Positions 1-5,364 of a DNA stretch of 5,364 nt are shown piece after piece. The position numbers were made by a program, and so were the translations under genes. The stretch is taken from positions 1 through 5,364 of the forward strand of contig CANFCA010000099.1 of NCBI GenBank assembly GCA_947445045.1, read 5' to 3'. The notes under the pieces are model-generated. The model had not been told where the DNA came from. It ran no database searches and saw only the letters and a list, made by a program, of their open reading frames with translations. This stretch comes from Gallionellaceae bacterium (GTDB lineage: Bacteria; Pseudomonadota; Gammaproteobacteria; Burkholderiales; Gallionellaceae). Each line of letters opens with the position of its first letter. The first letter of the stretch is position 1.

Positions 1-619
1 AAGTGACAATGTGCTGCTCGTTCGCATCAAGATTCTGGTTCTTACCTAACTCGACCAACTGCTCGAAATTCTGCACGCCAGTACTTTGGCCAGCTTTGGC
101 TTTATTGGCGAGGTGTACTGAGTTGGCGAGGTTGTATATTTCCGGTAAATAGTGATTGATGTCGAGCGGACTTGCGAACACTAATTTTATTTTTAAGTTC
201 AGCGCACGCTCTAGCTCTGCAACCCATTCAGTGAAAAAAGGCTCGGCGGTGGCGATGGTAACTTCGCCATCGCCCGCTTTAACCGGCATGATTTTGAGAC
301 GTTCCGCATACGATTTTGAAACGATGCTGGCGATGCCACCGAAATTTAATTTCAACGGATCAACATGAAAATAATTCATGCCTACCTTGCCTGCCAGCCA
401 TTCGCTGAGGACTTCGATGGTCAGGATTTTATTCGGGAGAAGTTGGTTATGCCATTGCTGTTCGGCAATGACTGCCAAGGGATGAACGTAAGCATCCTGC
501 CGATTTTCAGCGAGCTTATCGGCCTCGTCTTGCGACACCATGCTGTCTTGCACCATTAGCTGCAAGACCTCGCTCAAGGTTAATTTATGTGGAAGCGTAT
601 TAAGAATTTCGTTACTCAT
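1..619 (-). CDS. GspE/PulE-family (type II secretion / type IV pilus) ATPase, N-terminal part only
   Basis: This gene begins with ATG at 619 and stays open to the left edge, giving 206 residues (MSNEILNTLPHKL...) with no stop. An N-terminal helical stretch (about residues 10-60) is followed by an MshEN/T2SSE_N-like domain (about 65-165). That domain has the family pattern of a 'DPLKL' segment (87-91), 'YAERLKIMPV' (104-113) and 'VTIATAEPF' (120-128). The part around 185-206 (FEQLVELG...DANEQHIV) resembles the linker that in betaproteobacterial GspE/PulE proteins leads into the ATPase core. Walker A, Asp boxes and Walker B would lie beyond the window, so ATPase activity is inferred from the family. 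Such proteins are cytoplasmic hexamers that power assembly of pilus-like fibres. No other secretion gene is visible here, so its partner system is unknown. A GGAAGG ribosome-binding site 6 bases before the ATG supports the start. It follows the 56-residue gene after 42 bases with no terminator, so cotranscription is likely. Confidence 0.85.
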   Translation of the reverse strand, partial: MSNEILNTLPHKLTLSEVLQLMVQDSMVSQDEADKLAENRQDAYVHPLAVIAEQQWHNQLLPNKILTIEVLSEWLAGKVGMNYFHVDPLKLNFGGIASIVSKSYAERLKIMPVKAGDGEVTIATAEPFFTEWVAELERALNLKIKLVFASPLDINHYLPEIYNLANSVHLANKAKAGQSTGVQNFEQLVELGKNQNLDANEQHIVT

Positions 620-625
620 TACAAA

Positions 626-631
626 CCTTCC
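626..631 (-). promoter_or_regulatory. Ribosome-binding site of the GspE/PulE-like gene
   Basis: On the minus strand GGAAGG lies 6 bases before the ATG at 619. It is a good Shine-Dalgarno match and fixes the start of a gene that runs out of the window. No convincing sigma-70 promoter is seen in the 42-base gap, which suggests transcription from upstream. Confidence 0.7.
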
Positions 632-661
632 ACAGAAATTACTTGCAATTTTGAGGGAATT

Positions 662-832
662 TTACGAAGTAGTTGTCTCAACGGTTGTTGATTGATCCAC
701 ATCATTTTGCTCTGTCACTTCTTCAGGGTGTTCATCCGCTGATGTGGATTTTTTTAACAGTTTCGCTTCTTTTTTTTGTTTCTTAGCAATCTCTTTTTGA
801 CGCTTTTCAAAAGTGTAATTTGTCTTGGCCAT
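662..832 (-). CDS. Small lysine-rich charged protein (56 aa), function unknown
   Basis: This short gene starts with ATG at 832 and ends with TAA at 664-662. Residues 1-28 (beginning MAKTNYTFEKRQKEIAKK) are strongly basic with many Lys, Gln and Glu and probably form one charged helix. Residues 30-56 are acidic and rich in Thr and Ser, and look disordered. There is no signal peptide, membrane segment or cysteine. It is not an acyl carrier protein, since the DSL phosphopantetheine motif is absent. I recall similar 'MAKTNY.FEKRQ' small hypothetical proteins in beta- and gammaproteobacteria, whose function I do not know; the basic helix could contact nucleic acid, but that is only a guess. A weak AGGT site (844-841) lies 8 bases before the ATG. 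It sits 47 bases after fabG and 42 before the secretion ATPase, same strand, with no terminator on either side. A-runs of eight and seven bases occur in the Lys-rich half. Confidence refers to the gene being real. Confidence 0.75.
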   Translation of the reverse strand: MAKTNYTFEKRQKEIAKKQKKEAKLLKKSTSADEHPEEVTEQNDVDQSTTVETTTS

Positions 833-879
833 TAGCGATTACCTATATTTAATTATTTCTTAGAGTGATGGACAACAAC

Positions 880-1623
880 TTACTCCATGTACATGCCACC
901 ATTCACATGTAGCGTCACGCCGGTAATGTAAGCCGCACTAGGACTGGCTAAAAACGCCACCGCAGCAGCGATGTCAGCAGGCTGACCCAAACGTTTCAGC
1001 GGCACATGTTCAACTAGTTTTGCACGCTGCTCTTCGCCTAAAGCCAGTGTCATATCCGTATCAATAAATCCGGGTGCCACACAATTCACAGTTATGTTTC
1101 TGCTGCCGATTTCCTGTGCAAGAGATTTGGTAAAACCAGCCATGCCAGCTTTGGAAGCGGCATAGTTCGCCTGTCCCGGATTACCCATGCTACCCACCAC
1201 CGATGAAATACTGATGATGCGCCCTGCTCTCGCCTTCATCATGCCACGCAACACCGCACGGCTCATACGGAACACGGATTTTAGATTAGTCGTCAACACG
1301 TCATCCCATTCTTCGTCGCTCATACGCGCTAACAAATTATCTTTGGTAATACCCGCGTTGTTGACCAGAATGCCAATACTGCCAAATTGTTTAGTGATCT
1401 CGCCTAACACTTGCTCCGTTTGTGTCGTGTCATTCACATTCAGTGCCATGCCCGCGCCTTTAATGCCCGCCGTCGCCAAATAATCACTAATCGCTTGCGC
1501 ACCTTTTTCACTAGTCGCCGTGCCGATTACCGCTGCACCATGCTTGCCCAATTCCATTGCAATGGCTTGACCGATGCCGCGAGATGCGCCCGTTACGAGT
1601 GCGATTTGTCCTTGTAGTGTCAT
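880..1623 (-). CDS. fabG: 3-oxoacyl-[acyl-carrier-protein] reductase FabG
   Basis: FabG reduces 3-ketoacyl-ACP to (R)-3-hydroxyacyl-ACP with NADPH, the first reduction of each elongation round of cytoplasmic type II fatty acid synthesis. The 247-residue protein is a complete short-chain dehydrogenase of normal length. It has the cofactor-binding TGASRGIG loop at 11-18, NNAG at 88-91, and the catalytic tetrad Asn113, Ser141, Tyr154 and Lys158 (the YxxxK pattern in 'NYAASK'). It ends 'VNGGMYME', typical of FabG rather than the many other SDR enzymes, and the neighbours fabD and fabH settle the identity. The ATG at 1623 follows the fabD stop by 9 bases, and its ribosome-binding site AAGGA (1634-1630) overlaps the fabD stop codon, so translation is probably coupled. 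Downstream, acpP is expected in most proteobacteria but is missing; a small charged protein follows instead. Confidence 0.97.
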   Translation of the reverse strand: MTLQGQIALVTGASRGIGQAIAMELGKHGAAVIGTATSEKGAQAISDYLATAGIKGAGMALNVNDTTQTEQVLGEITKQFGSIGILVNNAGITKDNLLARMSDEEWDDVLTTNLKSVFRMSRAVLRGMMKARAGRIISISSVVGSMGNPGQANYAASKAGMAGFTKSLAQEIGSRNITVNCVAPGFIDTDMTLALGEEQRAKLVEHVPLKRLGQPADIAAAVAFLASPSAAYITGVTLHVNGGMYME

Positions 1624-1629
1624 GCTCTA

Positions 1630-1634
1630 TCCTT
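1630..1634 (-). promoter_or_regulatory. Ribosome-binding site of fabG, overlapping the fabD stop
   Basis: Minus-strand AAGGA lies 6 bases before the fabG ATG and shares two bases with the fabD TAA (1635-1633). Ribosomes finishing fabD would pass over or occupy this site, which points to coupled translation of the two genes. Confidence 0.7.
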
Positions 1635-2565
1635 ATGCGAATGTAGTCAAAGCCAATGTCAACGTTGCACCATCGTTCATCACCAATGCTTGTTGATTTG
1701 TGTCGATACGTTTATTCAATCCTGCCAGCACCTTGCCCGGCGCGCATTCCACGTTATGCGTGATGCCTTGCTTACCGAATGCCATAACGGTCTCGACCCA
1801 ACGCACCGGTGAATACAGTTGGCGAACCAACGCATCTTTAATCGCTTCAGCGTCATTATGAGCCGTGACATCAGCGTTGTGCAAAACTGGAATAAGTGGC
1901 ATTTGCACCGCAACATTTTTCAAATATTCACGCAACTGTTCTGCCGCGCCTTTTAACAAACTGCAATGCGACGGCACACTCATCGGCAACATAATGGCGC
2001 GCTTCGCACCTTTCGCTTTAGCCAATTCCATACCACGCTCCACTGCACCGCGATTGCCCGCAATCACCACTTGCCCCGGCGAATTGTAATTCACCGCTTC
2101 CAGCACTTCGCCATGTGCAGCTTCGGCACATACTAATCGAACCACCTCGTCATCCAATCCCAGAATCGCTGCAATGCCGCCCACACCTTCTGGAACAGCT
2201 TGCTGCATACATTGCGCACGATAACGCACCAGTGGTAACGCATCGGCAAAACTTAACGCCCCCGCTGCAACCAACGCAGTGTATTCACCCAAACTGTGTC
2301 CCGCCATCATAGTTGGCGTTGCGCCATTTTGCGATTGCCATGCACGCCAAACGGCCACACCAGCAGTCAACATAATCGGCTGTGTGTTCACTGTAGCGTT
2401 GAGGTCAGCATCGCTGCCCTCCGTCACCAATTGCCACAAGTCCTGCTTCAATATGTCAGATGCTTCTGCAAAAGTGTTGCGCGCCATTGGAAAATCAGCA
2501 TAGCCATTCATCATGCCGCGCGATTGCGAGCCTTGACCGGGAAATACAAAAGCGAATTTAGTCAT
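1633..2565 (-). CDS. fabD: Malonyl-CoA:ACP transacylase FabD
   Basis: FabD moves the malonyl group from malonyl-CoA to acyl carrier protein, supplying the extender for all condensing enzymes. The start is placed at ATG 2565, giving 310 residues, the usual family length, and the family N-terminus 'KFAFVFPGQGSQ'. An ATG 48 bases further upstream is also in frame, but it would add 16 residues unlike the family and overlap fabH. Active-site features are all present: the oxyanion-side Gln11 in GQGSQ, the nucleophile Ser91 in GHSLGE (89-94), Arg116 for malonyl carboxylate binding, His200 in 'SVPSHC', and Gln249. The ribosome-binding site AGGT lies 5 bases before the ATG and partly inside the fabH stop codon. 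Only 7 bases separate it from fabH and 9 from fabG, so it belongs to the same message. Nothing suggests decay or transfer. Confidence 0.96.
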   Translation of the reverse strand: MTKFAFVFPGQGSQSRGMMNGYADFPMARNTFAEASDILKQDLWQLVTEGSDADLNATVNTQPIMLTAGVAVWRAWQSQNGATPTMMAGHSLGEYTALVAAGALSFADALPLVRYRAQCMQQAVPEGVGGIAAILGLDDEVVRLVCAEAAHGEVLEAVNYNSPGQVVIAGNRGAVERGMELAKAKGAKRAIMLPMSVPSHCSLLKGAAEQLREYLKNVAVQMPLIPVLHNADVTAHNDAEAIKDALVRQLYSPVRWVETVMAFGKQGITHNVECAPGKVLAGLNKRIDTNQQALVMNDGATLTLALTTFA

Positions 2566-2570
2566 GTTTA

Positions 2571-2574
2571 ACCT
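2571..2574 (-). promoter_or_regulatory. Ribosome-binding site that decides the fabD start
   Basis: Minus-strand AGGT at 2574-2571 is 5 bases before the ATG at 2565 and overlaps the fabH TAG stop (2575-2573). It supports the shorter 310-residue FabD over a start at 2613. The site is modest in strength, so coupling to fabH translation may matter. Confidence 0.55.
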
Positions 2575-3532
2575 ACCATTTGATAAGAACTGCACCCCAA
2601 GTAAAACCACCACCTACCGCTTCGAGCAAAATATTTTGTCCAGCTTTCACGCGACCGTCGCGCACCGCTGTGTCGAGGGCCAACGGAATTGAGGCGGCTG
2701 AGGTGTTGCCATGTTTAGCCACGGTAACCACTACATTATCCATGCTCAGTCCCAACTTTTTGGCAGTGGCTTCCATAATGCGAATATTAGCTTGATGTGG
2801 AATGAGCCAAGAAATATCCGAACCTTTAAGATTATTTTCTTCCAGCACCTCTTCTACAACTTCACTTAATACTTTAACCGCGAATTTGAATACTGCCTGA
2901 CCTTCCATTTTGATGAAGGGATCGCCTTGTACAACGCCGTTGCGCACATTGCCATCTGCCTTGAGCATGTCGCGATGACTACCATCGGCATGCAACTTAC
3001 AGGCGATGATACCGGGTGTTTCAGAGGCTCGCAAAACCACTGCCCCCGCGCCATCACCAAACAACACGCAAGTGGTGCGGTCATTCCAGTCCAACATACG
3101 TGACAACACTTCTGCGCCAACCACTAACGCCGTTTTTGCTTGCCCGCCGCGAATGTACAAATCGGCGATGTTCATGGCATAAACAAACCCGCCACATACC
3201 GCCTGAATATCAAATGCAGCCGAGCCGTTTTTAATGCCTAGTTTATCTTGAAGGATACAAGCGGTACTGGGGAAAATCTGGTCGGGTGAGGTAGTAGCAA
3301 CAACTATCAAATCGATTTCATTCGCATTAATTCCTGCCGCTGAAATGGCGTTAATACTGGCTTGCAGGGCAAGATCGCTAGTGAGCTCATTGTCTGCTGC
3401 CATGTGTCGTTCATGTATGCCACTACGCGATACGATCCAATCATGTGACGTGTCCACGATTTTTTCCAAATCGAAGTTGGTCACAGTTTTTGCCGGCAAA
3501 TAACTGCCTGTTCCGATGATGCGTGAGTACAT
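2573..3532 (-). CDS. fabH: 3-oxoacyl-[acyl-carrier-protein] synthase III FabH
   Basis: FabH condenses acetyl-CoA with malonyl-ACP to acetoacetyl-ACP, starting fatty acid chains and setting primer choice. The 319-residue protein is full length with the thiolase-fold KAS III signature. Catalytic Cys113 lies in 'DIQAVCGGF', His246 in 'PHQANIRI' and Asn276 in 'HGNTSAAS', matching the Cys-His-Asn triad of E. coli FabH. '[11 protein letters not shown]' (157-167) and the C-terminal '[13 protein letters not shown]' (304-316) are also typical. The ATG at 3532 shares its A with the plsX TAA stop (TAATG), and a strong AAGGAG site (3545-3540) sits 7 bases upstream inside plsX, so translational coupling is very likely. 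FabD follows after 7 bases. Substrate preference (straight or branched primers) cannot be read with confidence, but the proteobacterial context favours acetyl-CoA. Confidence 0.97.
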   Translation of the reverse strand: MYSRIIGTGSYLPAKTVTNFDLEKIVDTSHDWIVSRSGIHERHMAADNELTSDLALQASINAISAAGINANEIDLIVVATTSPDQIFPSTACILQDKLGIKNGSAAFDIQAVCGGFVYAMNIADLYIRGGQAKTALVVGAEVLSRMLDWNDRTTCVLFGDGAGAVVLRASETPGIIACKLHADGSHRDMLKADGNVRNGVVQGDPFIKMEGQAVFKFAVKVLSEVVEEVLEENNLKGSDISWLIPHQANIRIMEATAKKLGLSMDNVVVTVAKHGNTSAASIPLALDTAVRDGRVKAGQNILLEAVGGGFTWGAVLIKW

Positions 3533-4569
3533 TAAGTCGCTCCTTGCTCAGGGTTTTGACGTTGATGATGCCACTTCTCGATATGCTCGCTGATATGTTG
3601 CAACATGCCCCCACGCGCTTCTTCAGCCGCAGTTTCAATTGCAAAGCCAAATGCGTAAGCGTCTGCTGAACCGTGGCTTTTTACTACGATGCCTTTCAAG
3701 CCTAGGAAACTCGCGCCATTGTAACGACGATGATCGAGTCTATGCTTAAAAGATTTGAGTGCGGATATTGAAAACAATGCACCCAGCTTGGTAAATATGT
3801 TTCGACTAAATTCTTCGCGCAAAAATCCGCCCATCATTTTCGCTACACCTTCAGCAGTTTTCAGCGCAACATTACCAACGAATCCATCGCATACCACTAC
3901 GTCAGTAGTACCCAGAAATATATCATTGCCTTCCACGTTACCGTAGAAATTCAAATCGCTGGCTTGCAGCAATTCAGCGGCTTTCTTGACGACTTCGTTG
4001 CCTTTGATGTCTTCACTACCGATATTCAACAAGCCCACCGTAGGGTTTTCCTTATGCTCCAGTGCAGTGACCAAGGTTGAGCCCATCAAAGCGAATTGCA
4101 GCAAGTGCTCAGCAGTGCAATCCGTGTTAGCCCCAAGATCGAGCATACATACTTGGCCTTTATTCGTGGGAAGGTAAGATGCAATCGCGGGGCGATCAAT
4201 GCCGGGTATGGTTTTCAGTACATAACGTGCGGTCGCCATTAGCGCACCGGTATTGCCTGCACTGATGCAAGCAGCGGCTTCGCCACTTTTGACCAGATTG
4301 ATCGCAACGCGCATCGAAGAATCTTTTTTACCGCGCAATGCAGATTGTGGAGATTCATCCATCCCCACTACTTCAGTGGCAGCATGAATGCGCAAATGCG
4401 GACCAACTTGCGCGCCTAACGCGCGCAACTCTGCTTCGATAGCGTCAGCAAGACCTACCAAAACAATCGTGTCGTTGGGAAATTTCTTTAGGTATTCAAC
4501 TGCGGCTGGAATGGTGACCGTCGTGCCGTGGTCGCCACCCATCGCATCTATGGCTAAGGTTACATCCAC
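3532..4569 (-). CDS. plsX: Phosphate acyltransferase PlsX
   Basis: PlsX converts acyl-ACP and inorganic phosphate to acyl-phosphate and free ACP. PlsY then uses the acyl-phosphate to acylate glycerol-3-phosphate, so PlsX links fatty acid synthesis to membrane phospholipids. It is a soluble protein that acts at the membrane surface. The 345 residues cover the family from '[11 protein letters not shown]' (5-15) through 'SAGNTGAL' (103-110), 'LDLGAN' (143-148), 'NIGSE' (182-186), 'DGFVGNV' (228-234) and 'KSHGSAD' (297-303). The start codon is GTG (4569-4567): an in-frame TAG lies a few codons upstream with no ATG between, the family N-terminus starts here, and AGGA sits 8 bases before it. A terminator-like hairpin lies directly upstream, with its T-tract ending about 20 bases before the GTG, so expression may depend on read-through. 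The stop overlaps the fabH ATG by one base. Confidence 0.97.
   Translation of the reverse strand: MDVTLAIDAMGGDHGTTVTIPAAVEYLKKFPNDTIVLVGLADAIEAELRALGAQVGPHLRIHAATEVVGMDESPQSALRGKKDSSMRVAINLVKSGEAAACISAGNTGALMATARYVLKTIPGIDRPAIASYLPTNKGQVCMLDLGANTDCTAEHLLQFALMGSTLVTALEHKENPTVGLLNIGSEDIKGNEVVKKAAELLQASDLNFYGNVEGNDIFLGTTDVVVCDGFVGNVALKTAEGVAKMMGGFLREEFSRNIFTKLGALFSISALKSFKHRLDHRRYNGASFLGLKGIVVKSHGSADAYAFGFAIETAAEEARGGMLQHISEHIEKWHHQRQNPEQGAT
3540..3545 (-). promoter_or_regulatory. Strong ribosome-binding site of fabH inside the plsX 3' end
   Basis: Minus-strand AAGGAG lies 7 bases before the fabH ATG and within the last plsX codons. Together with the TAATG stop-start overlap it indicates both coupled and independent initiation on fabH. 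Confidence 0.75.
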
Positions 4570-4577
4570 TAAGCGAT

Positions 4578-4581
4578 TCCT
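4578..4581 (-). promoter_or_regulatory. Ribosome-binding site that supports the GTG start of plsX
   Basis: Minus-strand AGGA is 8 bases before the GTG at 4569. An in-frame TAG at 4590-4588 excludes a longer protein. The site lies only 8 bases beyond the T-tract of the upstream hairpin, so there is no space between them for a separate promoter. Confidence 0.65.
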
Positions 4582-4589
4582 AGGTAACT

Positions 4590-4618
4590 AAAGAAAACAG
4601 CCGATAGAAAATCGGCTG
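4590..4618 (-). terminator. Intrinsic terminator-like hairpin between rpmF and plsX
   Basis: Read on the minus strand, CAGCCGAT (4618-4611), a 5-base loop and ATCGGCTG (4605-4598) form a perfect 8-bp stem, followed at once by TTTTCTTT (4597-4590). That is the classic shape of a Rho-independent terminator for minus-strand transcription. On the plus strand no T-tract follows, so it is one-directional. It sits inside an otherwise contiguous operon, 23 bases after the rpmF stop and about 20 before the plsX start. A partial terminator that lowers plsX-fab expression relative to rpmF is the likeliest role; regulated attenuation is possible but not shown. Confidence 0.75.
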
Positions 4619-4629
4619 CGTAGCACAAC

Positions 4630-4653
4630 AAAACTGATAGCTTAGTCAGCTTT
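4630..4653 (-). repeat. Weak inverted repeat over the rpmF stop codon
   Basis: On the minus strand AAAGCTGA (4653-4646) can pair with TCAGTTTT (4637-4630) through eight pairs, one of them G-U, around an 8-base loop that holds part of the TAA stop of rpmF. It is AT-rich and much weaker than the hairpin just downstream. It could help stabilise the rpmF 3' end or form a tandem structure with the terminator, but it may be chance. Confidence 0.3.
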
Positions 4654-4821
4654 AGTCTTTACTACTTTTTTACCACGGTAAAAACCAGTTGGGCTGATGT
4701 GGTGACGCAAATGATTTTCGCCTGTCGTCGGCTCAATCGCCAATGCTGGGCTAGTCAAAAAATCATGCGCGCGGTGCATACCACGCTTGGATGGGGACTT
4801 TTTATTTTGCTGAACTGCCAT
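4642..4821 (-). CDS. rpmF: 50S ribosomal protein L32
   Basis: L32 is a small protein of the large ribosomal subunit. The 59 residues have the proteobacterial form: '[20 protein letters not shown]' at the start, 'ENHLRHHIS' (35-43) and 'GFYRGKKV' (47-54). The cysteine pairs of zinc-binding L32 versions are absent, as is normal in this group. A strong AAGGAG site (4834-4829) lies 7 bases before the ATG at 4821, fitting high expression. The gene follows yceD after 37 bases and precedes plsX, the usual yceD-rpmF-plsX-fab order. A terminator-like hairpin directly after it would let L32 be made in excess over the lipid enzymes. A near-perfect palindrome (4667-4684) lies within the 'FYRGKK' codons. 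Confidence 0.96.
   Translation of the reverse strand: MAVQQNKKSPSKRGMHRAHDFLTSPALAIEPTTGENHLRHHISPTGFYRGKKVVKTKAD
4667..4684. repeat. 18-bp near-perfect palindrome inside rpmF
   Basis: TTTTTACC and GGTAAAAA are 8-base complementary arms around a 2-base centre. The site lies in the codons for the conserved L32 segment FYRGKK, so protein constraint may explain it. Its shape would also suit a dimeric regulator upstream of plsX; nothing else supports that. Confidence 0.35.
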
Positions 4822-4858
4822 GCTAATACTCCTTGATGAAACTATTTAATTAAAACTG

Positions 4859-5353
4859 TTAATGATTCTTTAACTTTGCTAAAGCCGCGAAAGGATGGGT
4901 TGTATCCTTCAGCGTATTATCGCTATTTGTCGCCTGACAAACACCCTGTTCATGCTTAGGCGCAAAAGGCAGGTTCAACAAAATTTCTTCTTCCAACAAA
5001 CTCAACAAGTCTAAGCGTTCTTCCGCCAACACACTGTCAAACTCTTCTTCATCGTCGCTTAGCGCATCCAGACCTGCCTGATCACGCAACAACAAATGCG
5101 CATCCAACTGAATCTCATACGTCATATCATTCAAGCAACGCTGACAACGCAACTGACAGATTCCGGCCACACTCACGTCCAGCCACGAAATCTCTTGCCT
5201 ATCCACACCACCCTGCACGGTATAACTCAGCATGCCTTGCGGACTACTCAATACATCCGTCAATCGCAACATCTCAACAATCGGCAATTCACCGCTCATT
5301 TGCTGGCCATTTCTGGCAAAATCTAGGCTATCAATGAAAGGTCGTGCATGCAT
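4859..5353 (-). CDS. yceD: YceD/DUF177 family protein
   Basis: This is a DUF177 protein, the usual gene upstream of rpmF in proteobacteria; homologues in E. coli and plants have been linked to 23S rRNA accumulation, which fits a place beside a ribosomal protein gene. The 164 residues show the family layout: 'IDSLDFARNGQQMSGELP' (7-24), the CxxC pair Cys70 and Cys73 in 'LRCQRCL' with Cys66 just before, an acidic stretch (100-112), 'EEILLNLPFAPKHE' (122-135), Cys139, and 'HPFAALAKLK' (153-162). The cysteines suggest metal binding, though this is unproven. The start at 5353 keeps the conserved N-terminus, but no good ribosome-binding site precedes it and the frame stays open to the window edge, so a start further upstream is possible. 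RpmF follows after 37 bases without a terminator. Confidence 0.9.
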   Translation of the reverse strand: MHARPFIDSLDFARNGQQMSGELPIVEMLRLTDVLSSPQGMLSYTVQGGVDRQEISWLDVSVAGICQLRCQRCLNDMTYEIQLDAHLLLRDQAGLDALSDDEEEFDSVLAEERLDLLSLLEEEILLNLPFAPKHEQGVCQATNSDNTLKDTTHPFAALAKLKNH

Positions 5354-5364
5354 GAGGCGCGCAT
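5348..5364 (+). CDS. Possible first codons of a divergent gene (maf-like position)
   Basis: On the plus strand an ATG at 5348 opens a frame (Met-His-Glu-Ala-Arg, then AT-) that runs off the window. AAAGG (5337-5341) lies 6 bases upstream, a better ribosome-binding site than yceD has, and an in-frame TAG at 5324-5326 makes this the first usable start. In many proteobacteria the nucleotide pyrophosphatase gene maf lies divergent to yceD, and Maf proteins begin with a few residues before an 'IYLAS' segment, which these codons could precede. Five codons cannot prove a gene, and it would overlap the yceD start by 6 bases. Confidence 0.28.

Noticed and set aside
251..274. GC-rich 8-bp inverted repeat (GGCGATGG / CCATCGCC) within the ATPase gene
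   Set aside because: It is inside coding sequence for 'GDGEVTIA', has no T-tract on either side, and is explained by Gly-Asp and Ile-Ala codons; not a terminator.
620..661. Terminator or promoter in the gap before the secretion ATPase
   Set aside because: Only a 4-bp AATT repeat is present, with no GC-rich stem, T-tract or paired -35/-10 hexamers.
847..875. Possible sigma-70 promoter (TTGTCC, 17 bases, TTAAAT) before the small gene
   Set aside because: Each hexamer matches only 4 of 6 positions, and the expected transcription start near 840 would fall after the ribosome-binding site at 844-841, leaving a message without it.
1187..1483. 98-codon plus-strand open frame opposite fabG
   Set aside because: It lies fully antisense to a complete, motif-rich fabG and its product looks like a shadow translation without domain features. 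The other plus-strand frames opposite gspE, fabD, fabH, plsX and yceD are rejected on the same grounds.
1554..1565. 12-bp perfect palindrome CCATTGCAATGG in fabG
   Set aside because: About one 12-bp palindrome is expected by chance in a window of this size, and it lies in ordinary coding sequence.
2566..2613. Upstream in-frame ATG that would lengthen FabD by 16 residues
   Set aside because: The extra residues do not resemble the family, the start would overlap fabH by about 40 bases, and the ATG at 2565 has its own ribosome-binding site and the conserved N-terminus.
1..5364. Mobile element, CRISPR array, tRNA, rRNA or riboswitch
   Set aside because: Nearly all bases are covered by conserved genes, no direct repeat series or transposase is seen, and the short gaps are too small for such elements.

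Overview
The window carries a conserved proteobacterial fatty-acid and phospholipid synthesis cluster, read entirely on the minus strand from the right edge to the left: a YceD/DUF177 protein, rpmF (L32), plsX, fabH, fabD and fabG. A 56-residue lysine-rich small protein and the first 206 codons of a GspE/PulE-type secretion ATPase follow. The protein sequences, especially YceD and the N-terminus of the ATPase, look betaproteobacterial. The moderate, slightly AT-leaning base composition would suit a Nitrosomonadales-like lineage. The taxonomic call is inference from remembered family resemblance, not from a search.

Layout. At 4859-5353 is yceD, then rpmF (4642-4821) with a strong Shine-Dalgarno site. 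A clear intrinsic-terminator-like hairpin (about 4590-4618) stands between rpmF and plsX. PlsX (3532-4569) uses a GTG start only about 20 bases after the T-tract. PlsX, fabH, fabD and fabG are packed with a 1-base overlap and then gaps of 7 and 9 bases, so they must be translated from one message. After fabG come gaps of 47 and 42 bases flanking the small gene (662-832), then the ATPase (1-619), which is cut by the left window edge. At the far right, a few plus-strand codons with a good ribosome-binding site may be the start of a divergent gene; maf often sits there in relatives.

How the genes work together. FabD makes malonyl-ACP, FabH condenses it with acetyl-CoA to start a chain, and FabG reduces the 3-ketoacyl-ACP in each cycle. 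PlsX diverts finished acyl-ACP to acyl-phosphate for phospholipid synthesis. L32 and YceD tie the cluster to ribosome production.

What is unusual. The acyl carrier protein gene acpP, and usually fabF, normally follow fabG, but neither is here; the small charged protein and the ATPase take that place. The terminator-like hairpin inside the operon leaves almost no room for a new promoter before plsX, so it looks like a partial terminator or attenuator. I see no mobile element, CRISPR array, tRNA or rRNA, and no evidence of a wholly new system. No stretch of more than 300 bases lacks a gene.
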